DNA of 64,000 bases from Tetradesmus obliquus (Eukaryota; Chlorophyta; Chlorophyceae; Sphaeropleales; Scenedesmaceae): NCBI GenBank assembly GCA_030272155.1, contig CP126202.1, positions 1,116,001 through 1,180,000 of the forward strand, in the 5' to 3' direction. Below are positions 17,817 through 30,282 of the stretch, one piece after another. Positions within the stretch are counted from its first letter, which is position 1, and every line of letters starts with the position of its first letter. The position numbers were made by a program, and so were the translations under genes. The notes beneath the pieces are model-generated. The model did not search any database. It was given only the letters and a program-made list of their open reading frames with translations, and had not been told where the DNA came from.

Positions 17817-19497
17817 ATGCGTGGTGACAGTGTTGTACATGACAGGTTTGTAACAGGCAGAGGCTGAGTTCACTGCAGGTTTACTCGCACGTACCCTCCA
17901 CATGTGGCAGTGCTGGCTCTGCACCCACTAGCAGTACTGTCCTCATACCACGGTTTGTGTGTTACACAACGCGAACACAACAACGTTTTCAAGCCATCAG
18001 CAGGCTGGTTGGGCACCACACGGTGCGCTGCTCAGCCACCAGCAGCTGCAGCAGCACTAGCGCAGGCCCAAATCATCCAGTTGGGGCAGAAATGCTGTGC
18101 GTACCATCGCTTATCTCCAGCAGGGAGCACGCATACACCAGCTGCTTGTGCTTGCAGCAGCGTCACTCACACGCAACAGAACAAGAGCTGCACCATGCAG
18201 GGCCTTGGATAGCGCAGTGCTGCATGCTTGCACTGTCATTCTGGCATGATGCATGGCGCGGCACACTGCCAACAGCTCACACATGCATCCTCAGAATCTG
18301 TGTGGCGATGCACGGCAAACAGACGTAAGAGACAAATAAGACAAAACAGGAACAGCCCGATCACTCAAAGAGTAGGCGCCATAAGGGCTGGGTGGTTGAC
18401 CTGACGTCAAAAGCAAATAATGCTGCCGACAGCAGCAGACCCATTGCTGGGCCACTCATACCACTGTGCAACTCCAACAGGCTGCCCAAGCACGCCTGTG
18501 GCGTGTCTGTTTGTGTATGCGTCACAGATCCAACCCTGAGCAACACCAGCAGCAGATGGCCAGTGTACCAGGCAGTGTCACCTGCAAGTCATCGGCAGGA
18601 CTGTTTTTTGCGCACCGCGCGACAGTGCAGTGTGTGGAACAGGGCGCATGTGCATGCATACCGCGGCTTATCAACAGCACCGCCTGATCCAAAAAAGGTG
18701 CAGCCAAAGCATGTCGAAGCTGCATGTTCCGGTTGCACAGACATCCAAGTATTAGATGCAGCACTATTCGCAGCTCATCACGATGTGCGATCTGCAGTTG
18801 AGCGACCAACTGCTAGCGTCTGTAACCAAAGTGTGTGGCAGCAGCGCATACATGTGTAGCTGATCTGTGCAGCCAAAAGCTGCTCAAGCCACATACAACA
18901 GCTGAAAGCAGCAGCTGCTGCAAGCCTGTGTAGCTGATCTGTGCATTGTCTAAATGTTCAAAGCTACATACAGCAGACCTGGCCTGGCATCTGTTCCATG
19001 TGGCAACAGTTGTGGAACATCCTGTGCTGCCAGCAAGCGTGCAATTCTCCTGAACACACAAATCAGCCCAGGCCAGACAATTCCCTGGGGACACAACACG
19101 CTGCTACAGCTGCTGCTATAGTCCTAACCAGTTTGAAAGAAGGTACAACTCAGCAACACGTGCAAGACACTGCAACACAGCTATCTGTGCAAGGCTACGC
19201 AACGGAGCTACACCCAACAGAAAGCTGCACCTGTGAAACCGCATAGTAAAACATTCGACCATCCACAGCTGTAGAGTGCACGTAATCGAGCAAGACAAGT
19301 GAGTAGCAAGTGACGCTTTGCAACCACTCACGCAAGGAACTCCTGGACAAGTATGCAGGCAGTCTGCACACAACAGATCAATGGGCTGCTGCTGCATGCT
19401 TGCAGGCCAGTGGAGGGCAACGATCTGCATAACAACAGCCGATTAAGGCTGTGCTGAAACCTTTTTGTGTTGACACCTGCACTGAGTGCTAACAAAC

Positions 19498-19960
19498 ACC
19501 TGGCAGTAAGCCCAACACTGTACTGAATCAGCCTGCACCGCCAGTGCAGGTTGCTGTGGGTCCTGGTTCAGTTCTGACCTCTGCCTCACAGGCCTCTGTA
19601 CTGCGCACAGACCACTGTAATTCGCACATGCCAACAGCATGAGTCCATGCCGAGCCGCAAATTGCAAGTATAGTGATCACGCAAACCTGCACCACACCTG
19701 GCAGCGGTAAGCCCAGCAGTGTACTGCACTGCCAATGCAGGCTGCTGTAGGTCCTGATCTCAGTTCTGACCGCTGTACTACGCACAAAGCAACAACCTGG
19801 CAGTAAGCCCAACACTGCGCTGTAGCAGGCTGCTGTGAGTCCTGATCTCGCTTCTGACGGCTGTGCCATGCGCAATCCAACAGCCTGACACCATGCCGAG
19901 CCACAGCCTGCAAGCAGAGTAACCACGCAAACCTGCACCACCTGACATACCTGCAGAATG
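19498..19960. repeat. decayed tandem repeat of about 100-200 bp units
   Basis: The phrase CTGGCAG(T/C)(G)GTAAGCCCA followed by GCAGGCTGCTGT..GTCCTG and TTCTGAC recurs near 19500, 19698 and 19798, with further matching tails near 19620 and 19870 (CATGCCGAGCC). No coding content was recognised. Confidence 0.6.
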
Positions 19961-20369
19961 TTGGCTGAGGCTAGCCCAAAACCCGACGTATACTACGTAC
20001 AACATACATATACAGTAATACGAGGGTTGTAATCAGTGCTAGGCAAAGAAACGACACAGTGCAGGCATTCCCAGCCTTCATGAAATGCTGTGCAGCATCA
20101 CCGCCTTTGCCCGTTTACTCCAAGAAGTGTGTGATAACTTACGGTGTGTCTTGTTATGCGTACGTGTTCGTGCAATAGCCATGGAAATCACTCAAGCAAC
20201 AAGCAGTGCCATGCACCATGCACCATGCACCAGAAAGGCATGCAATCGCCCTGCTGAGCATGCCACTGAAGTGCAACGAGCCCCAGAAGTGCAGCAAAAT
20301 GGGTCCAGTGCTTGTTTTGGTGCTGCGGAGTGCTGCCAAGCTACCATAGGATTGAGCCCAGCCCTAGGC

Positions 20370-20660
20370 CTGAAGTGCAGAGAGAGGTTGATGCTCCTCC
20401 TGAAAATTCAAGGCAATCGTGTATGCTGCATGGCAGCATACTGCACACCCCCAGTGGCTGAGGCTCCAGCGGGTGTTAGCAAGTGTGGTGCTGACAAGCT
20501 GCGGGAGGACTGAGCTCAGCCCTGGGCCTGACATGCAGAGAGACGTTTATGCCCCTGAAGATGCAAGGCAATCGTGTATGCTGCGTGGCAGCGTAATGCA
20601 TACCCCCATGACCTGTGCCATTGAGGCTTCCAGGGGGGTGCATTCAAGTATGAATTGGCG
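20370..20660. repeat. two-copy tandem duplication of about 160 bp
   Basis: The segment with GCAGAGAGA, CAAGGCAATCGTGTATGCTGC, GGCAGC-TA and ACCCCC (about 20378-20455) recurs at about 20535-20610 with substitutions. Confidence 0.65.
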
Positions 20661-22854
20661 GAATGCACCACGATACCCTCCAATGCAGGTGCAGGCGCGT
20701 GTGCGATTCTGCAGATTTTGAACAACTGCACAAGAAGCTCCAGTGAGATCTGGCAAATCCTGCAGACAGTTGGCAGACTCGCAACCACAAACTGACACAC
20801 ACCATCTCGCAGCCATCAAGCGCTCCCTGCTCAAAAGCTGCTGTTCTGGACACCTGTTCTCCTTCTGACTGTCTTCTCTGTCTGCCGCTGGCCACTGCTG
20901 TGTTTGTAAGTGGCTTCTGGCACTGCCTATCTCCTGCATCACCTACTACAAAGTGCTCTTGGCACAGGCTGCTACAACCAACATTCCCATTGTCCCCCAC
21001 CTGACAAGCTACTATAGACAAGCAGCAGCAGCCACAGCAGGGTGGCGGCTGTCTTGCAGCAGCAGCAGCACAATTGACGAGCACACACCGCTCGCGATCT
21101 TCACAGCACTTGAGCAATTTGACTTGATTGCAGGGCTGCACAAGCCAGCCTGACAATTCACCTTCATAGCTAAAGGCTGCCTACGCCAGCCAGCCAGAGC
21201 GTGGTGCAATCAGCAGCGCTGTGACTGCCACAGCATGCCAGCAGCCACCATACCCGCATGTAAGTGCACACAACAGGGTCACATACCAAAAGAAGCCCTG
21301 GTGATCAGATTGCAACCAGGCAGTTGCCGCCAAGTCAACACAGGCGCAGTGCAGGCAGCAGCACAGCGGCACCACCATGCAGGCAGTCGGGCGTGACAGC
21401 TGCTGTACACTGCTGCACCTCATGATGTACGGAAACCCTTTGCGCGCCGCATCCGATTGCTGAACACGCAACAGCAGCGCTGCAGCGCAACCCAAGACTG
21501 AAAAGCAGAGTTAGAAACACACATCGCAGGCACTGCCAAATAGGCATGCCACTTTCCTGGTACTTGCTTGGGGGAGAAAGAGCTCCAACACAGCCTAGTC
21601 AAACAGTCCTGCAAAGCAAGCCTACAGACAGCCCTGCAGGCAACTCTGCTGCCCTACGCAGCACAGCAGTTGATCTGCTGCTGCTGCTGCTACAGACAAG
21701 TGCCGACTACAGGACGCCAGCAGCCTCTATACAAGCCATAGCAGCGCACAGGAAACGCGCCTTCCGGGCATGACACCATTGAGCGTCTCGTCCAGAGGGG
21801 TGCTACTAAGTAACAGCTGTGCAATGCAACAGCTGAACTGCAACCCGGCACCAGCATCCAAGCACACCAGCCGGCTCCCCTCAAGGAGGCAGCCACAACT
21901 AACATTCAAACTCCGACTTTCCAGCACTTGACTTGAACATAAGCAACAGCCGTTTGTAATACAAAGGGCTGCTGTAGCACGACAAGGATGCTGCAGTCTT
22001 AGTGGGAAGCTGCAGCGCCCTTGAGCAGACAGGCAGTACCAATGCAGCGCAAGTGGTTGCTGCAAATGGATACTACAAAGAGAACGGCCAAGGTGCCTTT
22101 GTGCTTCGGTTGAAGCAACAGGTGCCTACCTGGTGTTCCGAACCTCAAAGTGTAAAGCCTCAAACCTCACAAGAAAACCCACAGCCACCAAACCTACCAC
22201 CTGATCTCAGTTGAAAGCCCCCACACTGCTGTTGGATCACATGCATGTGACCTGCAGACGCACGCCTACTACAAACAGTGACACCTCATCCCAAGGCGAA
22301 TCAGTGCAGCTCAGCTACCCCAGTTGCTGCTGTTTTCGACCTCAAGTGCAGACAAAGCCCCTGAGTTGACCGATCACTGTTTGACTGCCTGCTAGCCAAG
22401 AGGCAACTGCACACACAATAGAGGCAGCATCTGCTGCCGAGCAATGTTGGCAGGTTTGAAACGCGGTCGCACTCTAATCGCTAGCATGTAACTCAAGCAC
22501 CCATCACCAGCCCAGTTCAACTGCACTACCTTCAAAACAACCCTGTGGCTGTGATGAGGCATACTCAGCACCACAGGCAGCTCTCAGCAGCCCCTGTTCG
22601 CTACGAACAGAACAGCAGCAAGGGTTTGAACCTTGCAAGCAGTGCCACGCACGCAATCTTCGACTCAAGTGCAGCCACAGGCAAATCATCTGCTCATGAC
22701 AATCAGTCCAGTTTCTGCGCTGCACTGCTGGATTCTGCGCTGCACTGCTGGAAAAGTATGCCTCAGCCGGTTCAAGGCACAAAAATGACGTGCCATGCAG
22801 TGAGACGGCTACAGTACATCAACAAGGCATAGCAGTGACACACAAGTTTGCCTG

Positions 22855-23180
22855 GCACGCACCCAAATCTTGGCAAACATCAAATCGCCCAATCTGTTGG
22901 TGATGCTGGTGCTGTGCTACTGTTGCAGTGCTGTTGTGATGCTGTTCTTATCCAGTATGCGCAAGTAACAAAATACTGCAGTGTGAACACACGCACATGA
23001 AGCGACAGCCAGCTGCGACGGCTCCCTGGCCGGCAATGCATGGCAGCAACACAAAAGCCTGTTTGGAACACACCCAAATCTTGACAAACATTCAACTGCC
23101 GTCCCTGTTAGTGATGCCCATGCTGTGCTGCTGTTGTAGTGCTGTTGCAGTGCTGTTGAGATGCTGCTAGTATCCAGTTT
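22855..23180. repeat. two-copy tandem duplication of about 210 bp
   Basis: The stretch CACCCAAATCTTGGCAAACAT...GTTGGTGATGCT..GTGCTACTGTTGCAGTGCTGTTG...TATCCAGT recurs as CACCCAAATCTTGACAAACAT...GTTAGTGATGCC..GTGCTGCTGTTGTAGTGC from 23068 on. Confidence 0.7.
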
Positions 23181-23814
23181 GCAGCAAGTAACAAAGTAAC
23201 ATGTTTCGAAACAATGCAGTGACAGCCAGCTGTTGTGTGCGCCTGCGTTGACTCTGCACTACCGACATCACATCCGTACTCACACGCCAAGCAGCACACT
23301 TCAATGCTGAACAGTGTTTTGTAAAATAGCAGAGCAGTTGGAAGGCCCTGTTTGTTCAGAGCAAACACTCCGCAGCAGGAAACCACGCACAGCAGCTGTT
23401 CACCATACAAGGGCTTTGTATGATGTCTCCTGCAAGTACTGCTGCACCCTCATTGCTGAATGCAGTATGGGTAGCATGGTGTTTCCTGCAAACACTGCTG
23501 CACCCTCCATGCATAATGCAGTAAGGGTAGCGCGCTGCACTCAGTTCATACAGAACAAACTGGGAACCAAGTCACACATACGTGTGCCAACAAGTTTTTG
23601 TGTGTGTATGTGTGTGCCTGGATTCACATCAGTCAACTGCCACAGCCATCGACAGGTGGCATGGCTGGCACTGACAATAACATGCATGCAATGCAACATA
23701 ACATGCAACATAGCATGCAACATAACATGCATGCAATGCACTGCAAGAGCCGCAACAGCACACTCACTGGATGCTGAAAGAAAACCCTGAAGCCTGACAC
23801 TACAACAGGAGGCA

Positions 23815-24545
23815 CTTCATGCCAGACGTGCACATGCATCCTGTGAGACAGACAGATCCTGGACTGTACGGCCCACGAAAGAAAACCCGCTTCTGGCCAC
23901 GGCAGCCTGCAGCTCCTGTGGAAGAACAAGCATCTCTTCACAGCATGCTCGCTGGCTGCTCAAAGAACCCCTGAGGCTAGCCGTAGGTAGCTACAGTATG
24001 TCAAGCCAGACGTGCGCATGCATGCTGTAAGACAGCAGCATACGCATGCCTATGACGCTGTTGAGACAGTTCCTGGGCTCTACGGCCCACAAAAGAAAAC
24101 CCGCTCCTGCACACGCCGACCTGCAGCTGTCGTGGAAGCAGAATCATCTCTTGACAGCACGCTCGCTGACTACTCAAAGAAACCGCTGCAGCTAGCTACA
24201 GCTAGCAGTAACAAGTGACACCAAGCCAGAAGTGCACATGCATCCTGTGAGACAAACAGATCTGGACTCTAATGCCCACAAAAGAAAACCCGCTTCTGCA
24301 CACGGCAGCCTGCAGCTGCCGTGGAAGCAGAAGCATCTCTTCACAACACGCTCGCTGGCTGCGCAAAGAACCCCTGAAGCTAGCTGTAACTAGCTACAGT
24401 ATATCAAGCCGGACATACACATGCATGCTGTAAGACAGCAGCATAGGCATGCCTACATGGCTGTTGAAACAGATCCTGGACTCTGTAACCCACAAAGAAA
24501 ACCCGCTCCTGCACACGGCAACCTGCAGCTGCCGTGGCAGAAGCC
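23815..24545. repeat. tandem repeat with alternating units (about 190 and 215 bp; dimer about 405 bp)
   Basis: The core CCCAC(A/G)AA(A)GAAAACCCGCT(T/C)CTG recurs near 23872, 24086, 24275 and 24489. Units 1 and 3 share CATCCTGTGAGACA; units 2 and 4 share CATGCTGTAAGACAGCAGCAT. The array is therefore two copies of a two-unit block, a higher-order arrangement. Confidence 0.8.
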
Positions 24546-25236
24546 TCTCTCTATCGTCTGCAGGATGATTCCTCTACCGTACAGCACACAGCACCACCAC
24601 AGGTTGCAGCCAGGGCACACAGTGAAGCCGGGCAGCATGCAGTGTACAGCACACTGGCAACTGCTGTAACCCTTCAAACCAGGGAAGTTGCAATATGCCA
24701 CGCAACCGCTCAATGAGAGCAGCATGCAAAGAAGCAGAGAGCCGGCACCTGCAGTAGGTTGTGCTGCAATCAGCGCAATATTCGCCTGTAGCAAACTGCG
24801 TGCAACGCACCACAGACCATGCAACGCACCACATGCAAGCGGCTGACCTGTGTATGCAACCCGACACTTCCCTGTATGCAACACGACCCTACACAACATG
24901 CACCCTACACCCTCACCTGCCCGACAATGAACCCTGCTCCCACCCAAACCCTGTTCCAGTACACACCTCCGCTAAACCCTCAAGTAGCCACTACTCAAAC
25001 CCACAGACTACTACCAGTGACAGTAACAGTGCAGTGCTGTGGCTGATGCAAAGTGTGTAGGGTATTATACGATGCTGTAATACGATGCTGTATGGAATGT
25101 ACAACCCTTTGCATGCTCAAATGGGCCTGCAGATCCTATCAGCATGCCTAAGCTGCTGTTGCAAGGCATATGCAGCTGAAGCACACACTGAGAATGATGT
25201 GACGTGTTATGCAAGATCCACGGCAGGCTCAGATCA

Positions 25237-25266
25237 CACCTGATCAGATCAGATCAGATCAGATCA
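25237..25266. repeat. short (GATCA)n tract
   Basis: GATCA is repeated about five times after TGATCAGATCAG. No function is assigned. Confidence 0.85.
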
Positions 25267-25904
25267 CACCCTGCTCCTTTATACAAACACACAACCCTGG
25301 ACAACTGATCTGGCACGCCCCAGCCTCTGCGGGACAGAACCCTTGATTGCAAAGCTGGCCAGAGCAGCGAACCCTGGACTGTGAACCCCAGCCAGCACAA
25401 CAAAGCAGAAGCATGAGATGGACCCATGGCTGCCTCAACCCAGATCCCGCCCCTGCCCAAATGTAAAGCACACAACGCTAATAGGGACAGCGCCGTAGGT
25501 ACACACCACTGCACAATTCAGACACCCCGCCTGCAGGTGCCTGACCAGTTCCCGCAATAACAGCTGCACACTACTCGACAGTGCAACGACCCAGCAAACT
25601 ACACAACATCAACTGCATGCAGCCCTTTGTTAAGTGCACTATACAGTACCACAGCTGCACATTGCGCTTTTATGCCCTGTTCCCTGAGCCCAGCCTGCAT
25701 TCAGACACAACCCCAGCCCCGAACCTACACACACAACGCCTAAATGCATAAACACACATCTGCAAGCATGCAAACCCTGCCTGCTCAGGCCCAGCAACTG
25801 CTGTGCCGCACCCGCCTGATCCCGGGATCCCTCCGTCTCACACATTTGTTGTTGACTGTTGACACGCATTGACTGATACTGCGCTGCTGCTGCTGTGCTG
25901 CTGT

Positions 25905-27129
25905 TTATGCAAAGTAGTCGTCAGTGTTATGCAGCACCTGCAGATGTCCTGACACCCCTAGTCCCCCAAATGCACCACAGCAGCTGCCAGCCGTGAAAAG
26001 CACAATCTCGCCGTCACCGTTGCGCTCAAACATGTTTGCATCGCTGCATCTGGTGCTGCTGTCGAGCGCATCTACCTCCATCTTCACCACAACTCCCGCA
26101 GCAGCAGCAGCAGCAGCAGCAGCGTTTTCTGCTGCTGCTGCTGCCTTGTCCTCATGCATCCATGCACTGTGCATGCTGCCAGCAGCAGCAGGTGCAGCAG
26201 CAGGTGCAGCCGGCACCCCGGCAGCAGCAGCAGCAGCAGCAGCATTGGCGATGTAGTACATGCTGCAGGAGCCGCCTTCCACTGCTGCATTGCTGCGGCG
26301 CTGCAGCTGCAGCTGCCCAAAGCTGCTGCAGTGCATGGCGCTGGGCTGAGCTGCTGTCATGCGCTGTGGCACCATTTTGCTTTGTGCTGCTGTTGCAATG
26401 TAACTTGCAGGAAAGCTGCCTCCCTGCTGCGTCTGCAGCACACCACTAGCAGGTGTCAGCATGCTGCCCTGCGCTGCTGCTGCATTGTAGCTTGCAGGAA
26501 AGCTACCTCCCTGCTGGATCTGCAGCACACCACTAGCAGGTGCCAGCATGCTGCCCTGCGCTGCTGCTGCATTGTAGCTCGCAGGAAATCTACCTCCCTG
26601 CTGGATCTGCAGGACGCTGCTAGTAGCAGGTGCAGCGTCAAATGCAGCAGTAGGCATGCCGTAGTAGGCACTGCCGTAGTAGTAGCTAGCCGGGCCAGCC
26701 ACACCCGCCAGACCACCCGCTGCTGCTGGAGCAGCAATGGGCCCCAGTGCTGCTGCCATGCAGGCAGCATCCTGTGGTGCACAGGGCTGCATGCATGGTT
26801 GCTGCACAGCAGCAGGTGTGTGCAGCAGGTGCAGAGGCTCTGCTGGCAAATAGTGCTGGCAGCCGCCAGCAGCAGCAGCAGCAGCTTGACTGCCGGGCAA
26901 CACGGTAGTTGCGAGTGGCACAGCGCTCACCTCAGCAGCTGCTGCAGAAGCAGCAGCAGCAGCGTCAGCGGCAGTCCAGTTGCTGCCGGCTGCGGGCGCG
27001 TCAACAGACGCACACCTGCTGCCCTGCGCGCTGATGCTGCCGCCGCTGCTGCTGTTGCTGTTGCTGCCTGCAGCCTCATCCAGCAGCTCTGAGCACTCCA
27101 GCTCAAACATCAGCTGCTCCTGCTTGATG

Positions 27130-27162
<33 letters not shown>

Positions 27163-27262
27163 AGGATGCGTGTTACTAGCTGCAGGTCCCTGTTCTGTTG
27201 TGGCAGCATCTGGCACACTCCCCTGTCACCAGCACCCTCACTGCCACCAGCAGCCACCACAA

Positions 27263-27317
<55 letters not shown>

Positions 27318-29243
27318 AGCTGCAAATGCGAGGTTGCCGCTGCCACAGTCAGCAGCTGCACCGCCGCAAGTGGCAGGCGAGCGCTGCGCACCACCAGCAG
27401 CAGCAGCAGCATCAAGTGCTGCTGTGATCCCTGCTGCAGCTGTGAAGCTGCTGTGACCAGCGCTGAAGCTGCTGCTGCTGCTCTTCTTGCCAGCTGCTGC
27501 TGCTGCTGCTGCTGGTCCGGCTTGCTCATCTTTGACTGCAGGGTCTGCAGTGTGGTGCAGCAGCTTGCTCTGCACTGCCTGCTGCTGCTGCTGCTGTGGC
27601 TGCAGCTGCTCTTCCTTGATCTTGGTTGCTGCAGCAGTGCATGCTGCTGGCTCCACTGCTGCTGCTGCTGCTGCTGCTGCCAGCCTCTTTGGCTGCCTGC
27701 CTGCATCGTCATCAACTGCTGCTGCTGCTGGCCTTGCACGCTTGCCTGCTGCTGCTGTTGCTCCACGCCGCGGCTTTTTTGCAGGCGCTGCGTTGCCATC
27801 ACTCAGAGCTGCACGGCGGGTGCCACTAGCTGGCAATGCTGCTGCTGCGGCAGCGGCGGCGGGCTTTGCCGTCTTGGCAGCTGCTGCATCGCTGTGCTTC
27901 GTCTTTTTGGCAGCTGCTGCAGCGCTGTGCTTCACCTTCTTGGCAGCTGCAGCGTCGCTGTGCTGCGCCTGCGGTCTCTTGGAAGCCTTCGCACCAGACA
28001 GCGCGATGAGCGCTGCAGCAGCTGCTGTGGCATCTCTCTTGTCAGGCTGCTGCTGCTGCTGATGCTGCTGCTGCTGCTTCTGCTGCTGCAGCTCTTGCAG
28101 CAACTGTGCCTGCTGCTGCCGATGCTGCTCAGTGTCGCCTAAGACAATGGGGCTAACTTTCATCAGGTCAAAGAGCTTGTCGGCCAGCTGGACCTGTTAT
28201 GTTATTTGTTACATTTCAGCACGTTGCACAACAGCATGCGGCAGGGTGTGTCAGAACAGAACGTATGCTTTGTTGGGCTGGAGTTAATGCAGAAAGCAAG
28301 GTCAAAGAAAACTCCTTGAACGACTGCACACTACTACAACACTGGTCAAAGTACAGATGTGACCAACTAACACTTCCAGGTGCATATCACTTGATTAATG
28401 TAACAAAGATGTCGCGTCCTGAGCCTCGCAACACCTTGAGTCATTACATATGAGCATACACGCAGTGTACATGCAGTACTCATCCATCACGCTCACCAGC
28501 TGCTGAGGTTCCAGCCCAAGTTGCTTCGCCTGCTCGTCATTGTTACATCATCGTCATACTTCAGCATATGTGCAGTATATGCTTTCTAACAATGCTCACC
28601 AGCTGCTGAGGTTCCAGCCCAAGCTGCGTTGCCTGCTTCTCCGTTTCAGCCAGCTGCAGCGTGCACAGAGAAAATGACGCAGCAGCAAACAGTCAGTCGG
28701 CCTGACGAGGTAGACACGTGCTGCTTTACGAAGGCCAGCTGCAGCAAGCACAAGAAAATGAAGCAGCAGCAAAACGTAAGGCGGCCTGTTGAGCCAAACT
28801 ACTTGCTGCCTTGCAAAGGCCAGCTGCGGCGTGCACACGTGCACATAACACAGCAGCCAGCACAGGGCAGCAGCAGCAACAGCAGCAGCAGCAGCAGTCC
28901 AGTCATGTGCTGACTCATGCTGCTGATTGGCGCCGTACAAACAAAGCACAGCGGCTAGTACCAAACCAGCCACACTAGATTCCTGTGCAACATGTTGGAT
29001 GTCACATCATACCTAAGATCACACCTACACATCAGCATTTATTCGACAGAGGCCGTTGGAACCACGCATACACCGAGGGATCCTTATTATTGAGCAGCGC
29101 AGCGCCGTCCCTGTTTTTGAGCAGTGCAGCGCCACTTCAACCACACCACAACCACAATGATCAAAGAGACAGGCGCAACAAACCACAGGCACGAACTGCA
29201 TGCACAGCAGACACAGCAGCAGCAGCAGCAGCAGCAGCAGCAC

Positions 29244-29276
<33 letters not shown>

Positions 29277-29430
29277 GCGCTCACCTGGCCTGGGATCTTG
29301 TTCCTCAGCTTGGTGCGTGCAGCAGCCTGCCTGTTTGCAAGCACCCTCAGCGCCTTGCTGCTGGGCAAGTTCGGGTCTTTGTCCAGGGGGTTGCCCTCCT
29401 TCTGGCGCCCGCCCTTGCCGTTGCGCACCT

Positions 29431-29461
<31 letters not shown>

Positions 29462-29585
29462 TCAAAACACAGTCAGGGTTGCGTGCGGGGGTACATGTGT
29501 GGGAACACAGTTGTGGGCAGGGCCAGGTGCTTGTCCAGGGGGTTGCCCTCATTCCGGCGGTTGCCCTAGCCGCCGCGCACCTGAC

Positions 29586-29621
<36 letters not shown>

Positions 29622-29930
29622 GCAGCGCCTCAGGCGCAGATGTCGAGACAAATGCTTGTAGGTGTTCTGCTGGTGTGCAGCAATCTTCAGGCATGCAATG
29701 GACTGATAGTGAGCAGGTCTACAATATTGAAATAGGCATATGCATGCAGCAGGCGCAGCAGCAGCACAGTATCTTACCTGCAGCTTGAACAGCAGCAGCG
29801 CCAGCAGCGGCAGTGTCCAGTCGCCTAGCTTCGGCTGCAGCAGTGCCGTGTACTGCGGCAGGTGGCCGCCCTTGTCATGCAGCTGCGGTGCGGCCTCTGT
29901 TATCGGCGGCGAGCGAGGTATCGCGAGGAT

Positions 29931-29999
<69 letters not shown>

Positions 30000-30079
30000 C
30001 AGGTGAGAGAGCTGTAGCATCGGTGTGTACTGTGGCAGGCAGCCACCCTTGTCATGCAGCTGCGGTGCGGCCTCTGTTG

Positions 30080-30129
<50 letters not shown>

Positions 30130-30250
30130 CAGCATCAGCAGCACAGGTGCGGATGCTGCAGCAGCGCCGTGTACTGTGGCAGTGGCCGCCCTTGTCATGC
30201 AGCTGCGGTGCGGCCTCTGTTATCGGCGGCGAGCGAGGTATCGCGAGGAT

Positions 30251-30282
<32 letters not shown>

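Larger units (their letters stand above)
17817..25904. other. 8-kb gene-poor region
   Basis: No frame on either strand has both family resemblance and phase-consistent splice partners. The longest frames (for example 24453-24947 minus, 164 codons) are Cys/Leu/Trp-rich shadows of CAG-type sequence. Several local tandem repeats are listed separately. Parts at the right end are presumably the 3' flank of the minus-strand gene that stops at 25905. The rest may be intergenic DNA or repeat decay; I cannot exclude a poorly conserved gene. Confidence 0.5.

Noticed and set aside
24453-24947. 164-codon minus-strand frame in the gene-poor region
   Set aside because: It overlaps the tandem repeat array, is Cys/Leu/Trp-rich, and lacks any similarity or splice partners.
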